Shown here: positions 33,518-41,805 of the stretch, in pieces
Layout of the letters: each line of letters starts with the position of its first letter
Numbering within the stretch: position 1 is the stretch's first letter
Assembly: GCF_900108175.1 (NCBI RefSeq)
Contig: NZ_FNVO01000014.1
Location: forward strand, 62,001 to 126,000
DNA length: 64,000 nt
Reading direction: 5' to 3'
Origin: Thermomonospora echinospora
Lineage (GTDB): Bacteria > Actinomycetota > Actinomycetes > Streptosporangiales > Streptosporangiaceae
Translations under genes and position numbers: made by a program
The notes under the pieces: model-generated
Told to the model about the DNA's origin: nothing
Databases searched by the model: none
The model's input: the letters and a program-made list of their open reading frames with translations, nothing else

Positions 33518-35548
33518 TCAGGCGGAGAAGCCGGCCACCTCCCGGTCGTAGTGGCGGTGGACGGCGACTGCGTCGGCGAACCGCTGGGTGAACCCTTCGT
33601 CGTCCGGCCCGACCACGCCCTGGCGGTCGGGCAGGGCGGCCGCCTCCAGCAGGGCCCGGCCGGCGCCCAGCGCGCCGATGGCCTTGCCGTGCTTGAACGC
33701 CTCGCGGACGAAGTGGACCGCGTGGCCGTCGCCGGTCAGCTCGTCGCCGGCCGCCAGCAGCACGGCGTCGTACAGCACCGACGCGGCGGCGCCGAGCCGC
33801 CGGTCGACGTCGAGCGGGCCGACGGTGCCCTCGTGGGAGGCGAGCGTCTCGCAGACCGCGCCCCTGGCCTGCAGTTCCCGGCGGACCGCGGCCACCTGGT
33901 CGGCGTCGGTGTCGTCGGCCACCAGGATGGCGATCTTGCGGGTGGCGATCGACTCGCGTGGGGCGTTGGCCTGGCTCAGCGCCGGCGAGGCCTTGCCGTG
34001 GTCGGTCCGGACGGCCTGGGGCTCGGGCAGGCCGAGGCCCCGGGCGACCTCGGCGGCCAGGTCGCCGTCGACGTGGGCGAGGTGACCGACGACGTTCTCC
34101 TTGATGTAGCGCCGTTCCACATGCCCGAGCTCGAACAGGAACGCCTCGGTGATGTGCCGCTTCTCCCAGTCGGACATGCTGTTCCAGAACAGGGCGGCCT
34201 GGCTGTAGTGGTCCTCGAAGCTGGGGCTGCGCCTGCGGATCTTCTCGCCCTCGACCCGCTCGGTGTAGTGCCGGAACACCCCCTCCATCCGGCCGCTCAG
34301 CACGCCGCTCATGGGGCAGCCCTCGCTGATGGAGTTCTTGGTGTAGCTGGTGCGGCTCTGGTGGATCGCGTCCTGGTGGAAGCCGTCGCGCTGGTCGTTG
34401 TGGACCGGGGCGACCGGCCGGTTGATCGGGATCTGCATGAAGTTGGGCCCGCCGAGCCGCAGCAGCTGGGTGTCCAGGTAGGAGAAGTTGCGGCCCTGCA
34501 GCAGCGGGTCGTTGGTGAAGTCGATGCCCGGCACCACGTTGCCGGTGCAGAAGGCGATCTGCTCGGTCTCGGCGAAGAAGTTGTCGGGGTTGCGGTCGAG
34601 GGTCAGCCTGCCGATCGGGCGGACCGGCACGTCCTCCTCCGGAATGATCTTGGTGGGGTCCAGCAGGTCGAAGTCGAAGGAGTGCTCCTCGGACTCGGGG
34701 ACGAGCTGGACGCCGAGCTCGTACTCGGGGTGGTCGCCGCGCTCGATCGCCTCCCACAGGTCGCGCCGGTTGAAGTCGGGGTCGTTGCCCTGGATGCGCA
34801 GCACCTCGTCCCACACCAGCGAGTGGGTGCCCAGCACGGGCTTCCAGTGGAACTTCACGAACGTGCCGCGTCCCTCGGCGTTGACGAAGCGGAAGGTGTG
34901 CACCCCGAAGCCCTGCATCATCCGGAAGCTGCGCGGCAGCGCCCGGTCCGACATCAGCCACATGACCATGTGCATGGTCTCCGGCTGGAGCTGCACGAAG
35001 TCCCAGAAGGTGTCGTGCGCGGACTGGGCCTGCGGTATCTCGTTGTGCGGCTCGGGCTTGACCGCGTGCACGAAGTCGGGGAACTTGACCGCGTCCTGGA
35101 TGAAGAACACCGGGATGTTGTTGCCGACGAGGTCGTAGTTGCCCTCCCGGGTGTAGAACTTGGTGGCGAAGCCCCGCACGTCGCGTACGGTGTCGGCCGA
35201 TCCCCGCGAGCCCGCCACGGTGGAGAAGCGGACGAACACCGGTGTGCGCAGCGACGGGTCGGTCAGGAAGTCCGCACAGGTGTACTCCTCCAGCGACTCG
35301 TGGACCTGGAAGAAGCCGTAGGCTCCGGAGCCGCGCGCATGCACCACTCGCTCGGGGATCCGCTCGTGGTCGAACCGCATGACCTTCTCGCGGAAGTGGA
35401 AGTCCTCCAGGAGCGTCGGCCCCCGGTCGCCCACCGCCAGTGAGTTGTCGGTGTCCTCGACCCGGACGCCCTGGTCCGTGGTGAGCCGGTCGCCCTGCTC
35501 GACTCGGTACCGGTCGAGCTGCTGCTGCTTGTCGTTTTCGTTCGTCAC
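33518..35548 (-). CDS. katE: Large-subunit monofunctional catalase (clade 2, HPII type)
   Basis: 676 aa from the GTG at 35548 ([11 protein letters not shown]), which follows GGGGGA by 5 nt; an ATG at 35578 would add 10 residues without a ribosome site. Heme catalase core: distal His in [14 protein letters not shown], Asn in [20 protein letters not shown], and the proximal Tyr region. The C-terminal 150 residues form the flavodoxin/DJ-1-like domain ([20 protein letters not shown] ... [15 protein letters not shown]) found only in large catalases. Cytoplasmic H2O2 removal. Upstream at 35696-35726 lies a copy of the GATCTAC-n3-GTAAAGG motif. Confidence 0.95.
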   Translation of the reverse strand: MTNENDKQQQLDRYRVEQGDRLTTDQGVRVEDTDNSLAVGDRGPTLLEDFHFREKVMRFDHERIPERVVHARGSGAYGFFQVHESLEEYTCADFLTDPSLRTPVFVRFSTVAGSRGSADTVRDVRGFATKFYTREGNYDLVGNNIPVFFIQDAVKFPDFVHAVKPEPHNEIPQAQSAHDTFWDFVQLQPETMHMVMWLMSDRALPRSFRMMQGFGVHTFRFVNAEGRGTFVKFHWKPVLGTHSLVWDEVLRIQGNDPDFNRRDLWEAIERGDHPEYELGVQLVPESEEHSFDFDLLDPTKIIPEEDVPVRPIGRLTLDRNPDNFFAETEQIAFCTGNVVPGIDFTNDPLLQGRNFSYLDTQLLRLGGPNFMQIPINRPVAPVHNDQRDGFHQDAIHQSRTSYTKNSISEGCPMSGVLSGRMEGVFRHYTERVEGEKIRRRSPSFEDHYSQAALFWNSMSDWEKRHITEAFLFELGHVERRYIKENVVGHLAHVDGDLAAEVARGLGLPEPQAVRTDHGKASPALSQANAPRESIATRKIAILVADDTDADQVAAVRRELQARGAVCETLASHEGTVGPLDVDRRLGAAASVLYDAVLLAAGDELTGDGHAVHFVREAFKHGKAIGALGAGRALLEAAALPDRQGVVGPDDEGFTQRFADAVAVHRHYDREVAGFSA

Positions 35549-35695
35549 CGGGTCCCCCAACGGGATCAAATGCCTCATGTTCGTCCATAGGGGGAGCGAA
35601 GCGGTACGTACCCGGCTTCACCTGCTTGAACAGCCTCCGGCGTCTGCGGCGGGCGGCTGCCGTGCGGGACGCTCGAAGCCGGATCACGAGCCTAA

Positions 35696-35726
35696 TAATG
35701 ATCTACGCTGTAAAGGTGGTGGGTTT
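35696..35726. repeat. 31-bp repeat, copy upstream of katE
   Basis: It starts TAATGATCTAC and ends GTAAAGGTGGTGGGTTT. It matches 37385-37415 at 29 of 31 positions, same orientation, 1689 bp apart. The two copies bracket the mocR gene. The centre TAC-n3-GTA is TetR-operator-like. Confidence 0.75.
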
Positions 35727-35734
35727 TTGGCCGC

Positions 35735-37159
35735 TCACGTTCGACCGGGTGCACGATGATGCCGGAGGGCGTCGATGAGCGTGTCCAGGGCGTTGCCGTA
35801 GGCGTGGTCGGGCGGGCTGCCGTAGCCGATGACGATGCCGAGCGGGTGGTCGTCCCTGCGGTGGTGGAACGACGACAGCCCATCCACGGCGACTTCGTTG
35901 GCGGCCAGATGGCCCAGCAGGCGGGGTTCCTGGGCGGGGTCGCCGGGCAGTTCGAGGACGGCGTGCAGACCGGCGGCGATGCCGGTCAGGCGCGCGTGGG
36001 GGAGGTGCCCGGCGACGGCCTCCTGCAGGCGGTCCCGCCGCCGGCGGTAGCGGGAGCGGCAGCGGCGCAGGTGCCGGTCGAGTTCGCCGGTACGGATGAG
36101 GTGGGCCAGGACGAGCTGGTCGATCACGCTGACATGGCCCTCCTCGGCCCGGATGGTGTCCCGCAGCGGCGCCACGAGGTCGGCGGGCAGGACGATCCAG
36201 GCGATCCTCAGGCCGGGCGCCATGGTCTTGCTGGCGGTGCCCGCGTAGATGACGCGGTCGGGGGCCAGCTGCTGCAGGGCCCCGACGGGCTGGCGGTCGT
36301 AGCGGAACTCGCCGTCGTAGTCGTCCTCGACGACGAAGGACTCGTGCCGCCGGGCCCAGGTGAGCAGCCGGGTGCGGCGGGCCGGGCCGAGGGTCATGCC
36401 GAGGGGGTACTGGTGGGCCGGGGTGACGGTGACGGCGGCCTCGTCGGTGAGGGCGTCGACCACCAGTCCGTCACGGTCGACGGGGGCGTATCCGACCGTG
36501 AGCCCGCACTCCTCCGCCAGCAGGGGGAACCACGGCTCGGAGGGGTCCTCGAAGGCGACCGCCGTGGCCCCTCGCCGCCGGAGCGTCCGGCTGATCAGCC
36601 GTATCGCGTGGGAGTACCCCGCGCAGACGATGACGCGGTCCGGCGTGGCCACGACGCCGCGGGACCGGCCGAGGTATTCGGCCAGCGCCTGGCGGAGTTC
36701 GAGGCATCCGGTGGGGTCGCCGTACCCGAACGCGGTGTTGGGGGCGGTCTGCAGGACGTGTCGTGTCGCGGCCAGCCATGGGCGGCGCGGGAAGGCCGAC
36801 AGGTCCGGCAGCCCCGGCCGCAGGTCCGCTCCCCGTACCGGCGGCAGGGAGGCCGGTACGGGCGGGGCCGTGTCCTCGGCCTGCGGGGGAGTGGGCTGTG
36901 GGGCGACGCGGACGCCTGACCGTGGTCTGGACGTCAGATATCCCTCGGCCACGAGCTGTTCGTACGCCTGGGTGACGGTGCCGCGGGCGATGCCGAGGTC
37001 TCGGGCCAGTGCCCGGGAGGAGGGGAGCGGGGCGCCCGAGGAGAGCCGGCCGTCGCGCACGGCGTCGCGCAGCGCCTGCTCCAGCCCGGCCCGTTTTCCC
37101 CGTCCCGCGCTGAGCCTGAGGTGGAGGTCCAGTTCGGATCTGGTCCAGTGATTTGGCAT
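35735..37159 (-). CDS. MocR/PdxR-type regulator (GntR HTH + aminotransferase domain)
   Basis: 474 aa from ATG. N-terminal GntR winged helix at about 20-85 (LEQALRDAVRDGRLSSGAPL, ALARDLGIARGTVTQAYEQL). A type-I aminotransferase domain fills the rest, with the PLP-type Lys in YAGTASKTMAPGLRIAW at about 305-321 and VVEDDYDGEFRYDRQPVGAL just before. MocR proteins sense PLP or amino acids and usually control a neighbouring gene; here the divergent side holds only a doubtful 59-aa ORF. Inverted ATCTGG/CCAGAT (37162-37187) lies at its start. Confidence 0.93.
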   Translation of the reverse strand: MPNHWTRSELDLHLRLSAGRGKRAGLEQALRDAVRDGRLSSGAPLPSSRALARDLGIARGTVTQAYEQLVAEGYLTSRPRSGVRVAPQPTPPQAEDTAPPVPASLPPVRGADLRPGLPDLSAFPRRPWLAATRHVLQTAPNTAFGYGDPTGCLELRQALAEYLGRSRGVVATPDRVIVCAGYSHAIRLISRTLRRRGATAVAFEDPSEPWFPLLAEECGLTVGYAPVDRDGLVVDALTDEAAVTVTPAHQYPLGMTLGPARRTRLLTWARRHESFVVEDDYDGEFRYDRQPVGALQQLAPDRVIYAGTASKTMAPGLRIAWIVLPADLVAPLRDTIRAEEGHVSVIDQLVLAHLIRTGELDRHLRRCRSRYRRRRDRLQEAVAGHLPHARLTGIAAGLHAVLELPGDPAQEPRLLGHLAANEVAVDGLSSFHHRRDDHPLGIVIGYGSPPDHAYGNALDTLIDALRHHRAPGRT

Positions 37160-37161
37160 GA

Positions 37162-37187
37162 ATCTGGACTATATGCCTGAGCCAGAT
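37162..37187. promoter_or_regulatory. Inverted repeat at mocR promoter
   Basis: ATCTGG (37162-37167) and CCAGAT (37182-37187), 14 bp apart, directly before the mocR ATG. GTCCAG inside the mocR start mirrors CTGGAC here. Likely its own binding region. Confidence 0.45.
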
Positions 37188-37207
37188 CGTCCCTAGGTTC
37201 CTGGGGC

Positions 37208-37387
37208 ATGAGACACCTCGCCATGGCCGTCGGCCTCACGATCTGCCACCTGCCGCCCGTTCCCGCCCGGACGGGGGAGCCGCGGGACGGGCGGGCCTTC
37301 GCGCCGGGCGCCGCCGGTGAGCCGGTCGTGCCCGGGCGCCGCCGCCGATGGCGCCGCCGCCCGCTTCGCCTCCGGTCCGAGCGTTAA
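37208..37387 (+). CDS. Possible small protein divergent from mocR (doubtful)
   Basis: 59 codons from an ATG at 37208 (MRHLAMAVGLTICHLPPVPA), ending at the TAA that begins the 31-bp repeat. The second half is Arg/Gly/Pro-rich and looks like chance reading. There is only a weak purine stretch before the ATG. It occupies the position of the usual MocR target gene, so I list it, but it may be a remnant or non-coding. Confidence 0.2.
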   Translation: MRHLAMAVGLTICHLPPVPARTGEPRDGRAFAPGAAGEPVVPGRRRRWRRRPLRLRSER

Positions 37388-37415
37388 TGATCTACAATGT
37401 AAAGGTGGTGGGTTT
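37385..37415. repeat. 31-bp repeat, copy upstream of mocR
   Basis: Second copy of the repeat at 35696, differing only at the two central bases (AA for GC). Core TACAATGTA is a near-perfect palindrome. It ends 5 bp before the stop of the Gfo/Idh gene. Confidence 0.75.
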
Positions 37416-37420
37416 GAAGA

Positions 37421-38467
37421 CTAAACAAGATCAACAACAGAACACTCAGCCGAGCGGAGAGCCGCTTCGATGACCCCAAGACCTTGGACGGCGTCGCTCA
37501 TGGTGACGGGTGGGGGAGCCTCGCCGCGCAGGGCCTGAGCTGTGGCGATGTAGAAATCCTGGTAGGCGCCGGGTTCGGTGGGGACGGGGCGGCCGTCGCC
37601 CGGGGTGCCGAGCAGTCCGTAGGACTTCGGTGGCGTTCGTCCCCAGTCCTCATCACGGGGAGTGCGGCCGGCGCGGAGCGCGGCCTCCTGGCCGTCCATG
37701 CCGTGGGTGACGTAGGACGCGCGGCTGCCGAGGACGCGGAAGCGGGGGCCGAGGTGGGCGGCGGTGGCGCTCATCCACAGGTGGCTGCGGGTGCCGCCGG
37801 GGTGTTCGAGGGCGAGGAAGGCGTCGTCGTGGGTGAGTGCGCCGGGCCGGCGGAGGTCGAGTTCGGCGTAGACGCGGGTGGGCGGGCCGAACAGGCTCAG
37901 GGCCTGGTCGATGAGGTGGGATCCCAGGTCGTACAGGATGCTTCCGGCGTCGGCGAGGTCGGCGCTTTCCTTCCAGCCGGATTTGATGGCGGGGCGCCAG
38001 CGTTCGAAGCGGGATTCCAGCCGTTGGACGTCGCCGAGCACGCCTTGGCCGATGAGCTTGCGGACGGTGCGGAAGTCGCCGTCCCAGCGGCGGTTGTGGA
38101 AGGGGATGGCGGCCAGGCCGCGTTCGTCGGCGAGTGCGGCCAGGTCGCGGGCCTGGGCGGCGGTGACGGCGACGGGTTTGTCGATGACGACGGGCAGGCC
38201 GGCGTGCAGGGCGGCCTGGGCGAGGGGGACGTGGTGGCGGTTGGGTGCGGTGATGACGGCCAGGTCGTAGGAGGCGGCGGTGTCCCAGAGGCGTTCGGGG
38301 GTGTCGAGGATTTGGGCGGTGGGGTGGCGGGTGAGGGCGTCTTTCTGCCGTTGCGGGTTGCTGGTGACGATGGCCGACAGGGTGAGGCCGGGGACGGAGT
38401 CGATGAGGGGCGCGTGGAAGACCGCGCCTCCGGTGCCGTAGCCGATGAGCGCGACGTGGAGTGTCAT
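37421..38467 (-). CDS. Gfo/Idh/MocA-family oxidoreductase
   Basis: 348 aa from ATG. Rossmann GYGTGGAVFHAPLIDS at about 9-24, the catalytic-region motif VVIDKPVAVTAAQARDLAAL at about 90-109 (DKP instead of the usual EKP), and FHNRRWDGDFRTVRKLIGQG at about 122-141. The C-terminal substrate domain has DLGSHLIDQALSLFG. NAD(P)-dependent dehydrogenase of a sugar or cyclitol; the substrate is unknown. The WYL regulator gene lies 7 bp upstream of it, same direction, so the two are probably co-transcribed. Confidence 0.92.
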   Translation of the reverse strand: MTLHVALIGYGTGGAVFHAPLIDSVPGLTLSAIVTSNPQRQKDALTRHPTAQILDTPERLWDTAASYDLAVITAPNRHHVPLAQAALHAGLPVVIDKPVAVTAAQARDLAALADERGLAAIPFHNRRWDGDFRTVRKLIGQGVLGDVQRLESRFERWRPAIKSGWKESADLADAGSILYDLGSHLIDQALSLFGPPTRVYAELDLRRPGALTHDDAFLALEHPGGTRSHLWMSATAAHLGPRFRVLGSRASYVTHGMDGQEAALRAGRTPRDEDWGRTPPKSYGLLGTPGDGRPVPTEPGAYQDFYIATAQALRGEAPPPVTMSDAVQGLGVIEAALRSAECSVVDLV

Positions 38468-38474
38468 GGGCTGA

Positions 38475-39470
38475 TCATCGCCGGTCGGAGGTGGGGGGTG
38501 CCTGGTAGAGGCGGGCGAGTCCGCAGGCGGTGGCGGTCATGAGGTCGCGGAGTTCGGGTGGGGCGAGGACTTCGGCGTCGGTGCCGAGTTTGAGGAGTTC
38601 GGAGTGGGCGTGGCGGACGGATTCGGTGGGGATGGTGGCCTGGATCCAGCCGTCGGGGTCGGGTGGGCCGGCGTTGTCGTGGGCGGCGCGGGCCATGACG
38701 GGGGGTAGGAGGAACTGGGCGCGGCGTTGGCCTTCGGGGGACAGCCGGATGGTGGCGGTGCCGGGGTAGGAGTCGGCTTCGAAGCGTTCGGCCCATTGGC
38801 GCCAGTAGGCGGCGAGGTCGAAGTCGTGGGGGCGGTCGAAGCGTTCGGGGAGGGTGTGCAGGTCGAGGATGCGGGCGACGCGGTAGGTGCGGATGCGGTC
38901 GTCGGCCTGGGCGATGAGGTACCAGCGGCCTGCTTTGAGGACGAGGCCGAGGGGTTCGAGGGTGCGGGTGACTTCGCGGGGGTGTTGCCAGCGTTGGTAG
39001 CGGATGGTGATGCGGTGGCGTTCCCAGACTGCTTGGGCGGTGGCGGCGAGGTGGGGGGTGTCCTCGCGGTGGTGGAACCAGCCTTGGGGGTCGAGGTGGA
39101 AGCGTTCGCGGACGCGTTCGGCTCGGGTGCGCAGTGGGGGTGGGAGGGCGGCCAGGAGTTTGAGTTCGGCGGTGGCGAGGTCGGCGCCGAGGCCGAGTTC
39201 GGTGGCGGGGCCGGGGATGCCGGTCAGGAAGAGGGTGTCGGCTTCGTCGGTGGTGAGGCCGGTCAGGCGGGTGCGGTAGCCGTCGAGGAGCTGGTAGCCG
39301 CCGTCGGGGCCGCGGTCGGCGTAGACGGGGACGCCGGCGGCCGACAGGGATTCGACGTCGCGGTAGATGGTGCGGAGGGAGACCTCGAGTTCGTCGGCGA
39401 GTTGCCGTGCGGTCATGCGTCCGCGGGTCTGCAGCAGGAGGAGCAGGGAAAGGAGCCGGCTGGCGCGCAC
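38475..39470 (-). CDS. WYL-domain transcriptional regulator (YafY type)
   Basis: 331 aa from a GTG. N-terminal HTH_11: RLLSLLLLLQTRGRMTARQL and LEVSLRTIYRDVESLSAAGV at about 5-50. The WYL module is at about 145-240 (AVWERHRITIRYQRWQHPRE, GLVLKAGRWYLIAQADDRIR, TYRVARILDL), with a C-terminal WCX part. WYL proteins bind nucleic acid or nucleotide ligands; most are repressors of adjacent genes. It probably regulates itself and the oxidoreductase gene. Codon choice is strongly C-ending, as in the next three genes. Confidence 0.93.
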   Translation of the reverse strand: MRASRLLSLLLLLQTRGRMTARQLADELEVSLRTIYRDVESLSAAGVPVYADRGPDGGYQLLDGYRTRLTGLTTDEADTLFLTGIPGPATELGLGADLATAELKLLAALPPPLRTRAERVRERFHLDPQGWFHHREDTPHLAATAQAVWERHRITIRYQRWQHPREVTRTLEPLGLVLKAGRWYLIAQADDRIRTYRVARILDLHTLPERFDRPHDFDLAAYWRQWAERFEADSYPGTATIRLSPEGQRRAQFLLPPVMARAAHDNAGPPDPDGWIQATIPTESVRHAHSELLKLGTDAEVLAPPELRDLMTATACGLARLYQAPPTSDRR

Positions 39471-39494
39471 GTGTCCAGTGTGGGGGGTGTGGGG

Positions 39495-40757
39495 TCAGCC
39501 TTGGAGGGCTTCTTGCATGGGGCGGAATTTGGCCTGGGCTTCGGCGAGTTCGGTGGCGGGGTCGGAGTCGGCGACGATGCCGCAGCCGGCGAAGAGGCGG
39601 GCGCGGGTGGGGTCGGTTTTGTCGAGTTCGGCGCAGCGTAGGGCGATGCCCCATTCGCCGTCGCCGTGGGCGTCGATCCAGCCGACGGGGCCTGCGTAGC
39701 GTCCGCGGTCCATGACTTCGAGTTCGCGGATGAGGTTGAGGGCGGGTGTGGTGGGGGTGCCGCAGACGGCTGGGGTGGGGTGGAGGGCGGCGAGGACGTC
39801 GAGGACGGAGCGTTGCCGGTCGAGGGTGCCGTGGACGGGGGAGGCGAGGTGGATGACGTTGGGGAGGGTGAGGATTTCGGGTTGGTGGGGGACGTGCAGG
39901 TCGGTGCACAGGGGGGTGAGGGCGTCGCGGACCATGTCGGCGGCGTAGGCGTGTTCTTGGCGGTCTTTGGTGGAGTGGTAGAGGTGCTGGGCGCGGGTGT
40001 GGTCGTCGGTGGGGGTGGCGCCGCGGGGGGTGGTGCCGGCGAGGACGAGGGAGTCGATGTGGTCGCCGGTGCGGCGGATGAGGAGTTCGGGGGTGGCTCC
40101 GATGAGTCCGTCGACGGCGAAGGTGAAGCAGGCGGGGTAGCGGGTGGCCAGGCGGGCGAGTAGGACGCGGGTGTCGATGGGTTCGGCGGCCTGGACGGTG
40201 AGGTCGCGGGCGAGGACGGTTTTGCCGAGGTGGCCGTGGCGGATGCGGTCGACGGCGGTGGCGACGGCTTGTTGCCAGGCGGGTGCGGTGAGGGTGCCGT
40301 CGCTCCAGCGTAGGTGGGTGGGTGGGGTGGGGGGGTGGGCGAGGGTGAGGGGGTCGCCGGTGTGGGGGTGGGTGCCGATGGTGGTGAGCCAGGCTTGTCC
40401 GTTGCGGCGGCCGAGGATGTGGCGGGGGATGATGAGGACGGAGTCGCTGGATTCGGGGTCGAAGGTGAAGCTGCCGAAGGCGACGGGGCCGGTGCCGGGT
40501 TGGTCGACGGGGTCGTCGATGGTGGCGTCGGCGAACAGGTGGCGCAGGCATTGGTCGGCGTGGGTGAAGCGGTCTTGGCCGCCGGGGATGGTGATGCGGG
40601 CGGTTTCGCCCCAGCCGACGATTCCTTCGCCGTGGTGGACCCAGGCCAGGGCGGTGGGGTGGGGGAGCCTGGCGGGCAGGTCGCCGGGGTCGGCGATGGG
40701 TTCGGTGCGGACGTTGAGGGGGCCTGGGGCTTCGACCGCGAGCTTCACGCGGTCCAC
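39495..40757 (-). CDS. menF: Isochorismate synthase
   Basis: 420 aa from the GTG at 40757 (MDRVKLAVEAPG). Chorismate-binding family: KTVLARDLTVQAAEPIDTRV (with the ADC/isochorismate-type Lys) at about 177-196, FTFAVDGLIGATPELLIRRT at about 213-232, GTTPRGATPTDDHTRAQHLY, HLASPVHGTLDR, and the C-terminal GRYAGPVGWIDAHGDGEWGI, which carries the isochorismate-synthase pattern. It supplies isochorismate, here presumably for menaquinone with menD 7 kb away. EntC-like use in siderophore synthesis is possible, but no entB/entE are visible. Confidence 0.9.
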   Translation of the reverse strand: MDRVKLAVEAPGPLNVRTEPIADPGDLPARLPHPTALAWVHHGEGIVGWGETARITIPGGQDRFTHADQCLRHLFADATIDDPVDQPGTGPVAFGSFTFDPESSDSVLIIPRHILGRRNGQAWLTTIGTHPHTGDPLTLAHPPTPPTHLRWSDGTLTAPAWQQAVATAVDRIRHGHLGKTVLARDLTVQAAEPIDTRVLLARLATRYPACFTFAVDGLIGATPELLIRRTGDHIDSLVLAGTTPRGATPTDDHTRAQHLYHSTKDRQEHAYAADMVRDALTPLCTDLHVPHQPEILTLPNVIHLASPVHGTLDRQRSVLDVLAALHPTPAVCGTPTTPALNLIRELEVMDRGRYAGPVGWIDAHGDGEWGIALRCAELDKTDPTRARLFAGCGIVADSDPATELAEAQAKFRPMQEALQG

Positions 40758-40814
40758 TCTACGGCAGAGTTGAACCCGTTCAAAAGGTGGTCGGTGTGGG
40801 GTGGGCCACGCGGT

Positions 40815-41480
40815 TCAGGGGTGGGGGCGGCGGGCCAGGTAGATGAGGTCGGGTTCGCCGTGGGGGACGGGGACGGGGTGGGTGGTGACGTGGGTGAAGC
40901 GGGTGCGCAGGCGTTGTTCGAAGGCAGGGGAGGCGGCGGCGCTCCAGACGGCGAGGGTGCCGTGGGGGGTTAGGCGGGTGGTGAGGAGGGCGAGTCCGGC
41001 GGGTTCGTAGAGTTCGGCGTTGCCTTCGGTGACGGTCCAGTCGGGGCCGTTGTCGATGTCGAGGCAGATGGCGTCGTAGGTGTGGGTGGTGGTGCGCAGC
41101 CAGGTGAGTAGGTCGGCGCGGTGGAGGTGGACGCGGGGGTCGTCGAGGGCGCCGGCGGAGTGGGGGCGTAGGTGGGTGTCGTGCCAGGCGATGACGGCGG
41201 GTTCGCGTTCGATGACGGTGATGGTGCCGGCGGCGGGGTGGGTGGTGGCCTCGGCGAGGGAGAAGCCGACGCCGAGGCCGCCGATGAGCAGGTGGGCGGG
41301 TGCGATGTGGTGGTCGAGGGCGGTGCTGACGAGGAGGCGTTCGGAGGTGCCGTCGCGGGTGTCCATGAGGAAGACGCCGTTGCTGATGATCTCGTAGTGG
41401 GGGCCGTTGCGGCGGAGGGCGAGTTCTCCGGCGATGCCTGGTGCGCGGTCGACGGTGACCGGGGTGTGGGCCTCGTGCAT
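40815..41480 (-). CDS. Spermidine synthase-like methyltransferase-fold protein
   Basis: 221 aa from ATG. Class-I Rossmann fold of the polyamine aminopropyltransferase family: HLLIGGLGVGFSLAEATTHP (nucleotide loop) at about 62-81, ITVIEREPAVIAWHDTHLRP at about 86-105, and YDAICLDIDNGPDWTVTEGN at about 133-152, where spermidine synthases have the catalytic Asp. It lacks the full N-terminal beta domain, so it is a SpeE-like protein rather than a proven spermidine synthase. 57 bp downstream of it lies the menF start, same direction. Confidence 0.85.
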   Translation of the reverse strand: MHEAHTPVTVDRAPGIAGELALRRNGPHYEIISNGVFLMDTRDGTSERLLVSTALDHHIAPAHLLIGGLGVGFSLAEATTHPAAGTITVIEREPAVIAWHDTHLRPHSAGALDDPRVHLHRADLLTWLRTTTHTYDAICLDIDNGPDWTVTEGNAELYEPAGLALLTTRLTPHGTLAVWSAAASPAFEQRLRTRFTHVTTHPVPVPHGEPDLIYLARRPHP

Positions 41481-41805
41481 TGGGGTCAGGGTAGCGGAGC
41501 GGTGTGGGTGGGGTGCGGGGCTTGGTTGGTCGGGTCTGCCGGCGGCCGTCGGGTCGGTGGCGGAGTGTGGTTCTTGTGGGATGCCGTGTCGGATGTCGTG
41601 TCGGATGTTGTGCGGAGTGCGCTGAGGGTGCGGGCGTGGGTGGGGTTTACGGCGGAAGCGCTTCTACCTGCGCTTTTGGTGGGTTTGAAGGGTGGGGGCT
41701 GTTGTTGTGATGTGGTGATTTTTCTCTCTGTCGGGCTTCATGGTGGGCGGGGTCGCGGGGCGTTGTGTCGGTGGATCGGCGGTCCGTCGGTAAGAATCGG
41801 GGGCT
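41481..41805. promoter_or_regulatory. G/T-rich intergenic region with LacI-type operator
   Basis: 325 bp without a gene. It holds a three-fold degenerate 12-bp repeat (GTGTCGGAT core) at about 41583-41615 and the palindrome GAAGCGCTTC at 41655-41664. Confidence 0.5.
41655..41664. promoter_or_regulatory. LacI-family operator-like palindrome
   Basis: GGAAGCGCTTC, the core of LacI-family operators such as those of sugar-uptake and glycosidase genes. It lies 142 bp upstream of the glycosidase gene at 41806. Confidence 0.4.

Noticed and set aside
38464-40551. Very long minus-strand ORF (695 codons) rich in Pro, Arg and His
   Set aside because: It overlaps the WYL regulator and isochorismate synthase, both clear families, in another frame. 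Its composition is that of a C-rich shadow frame.
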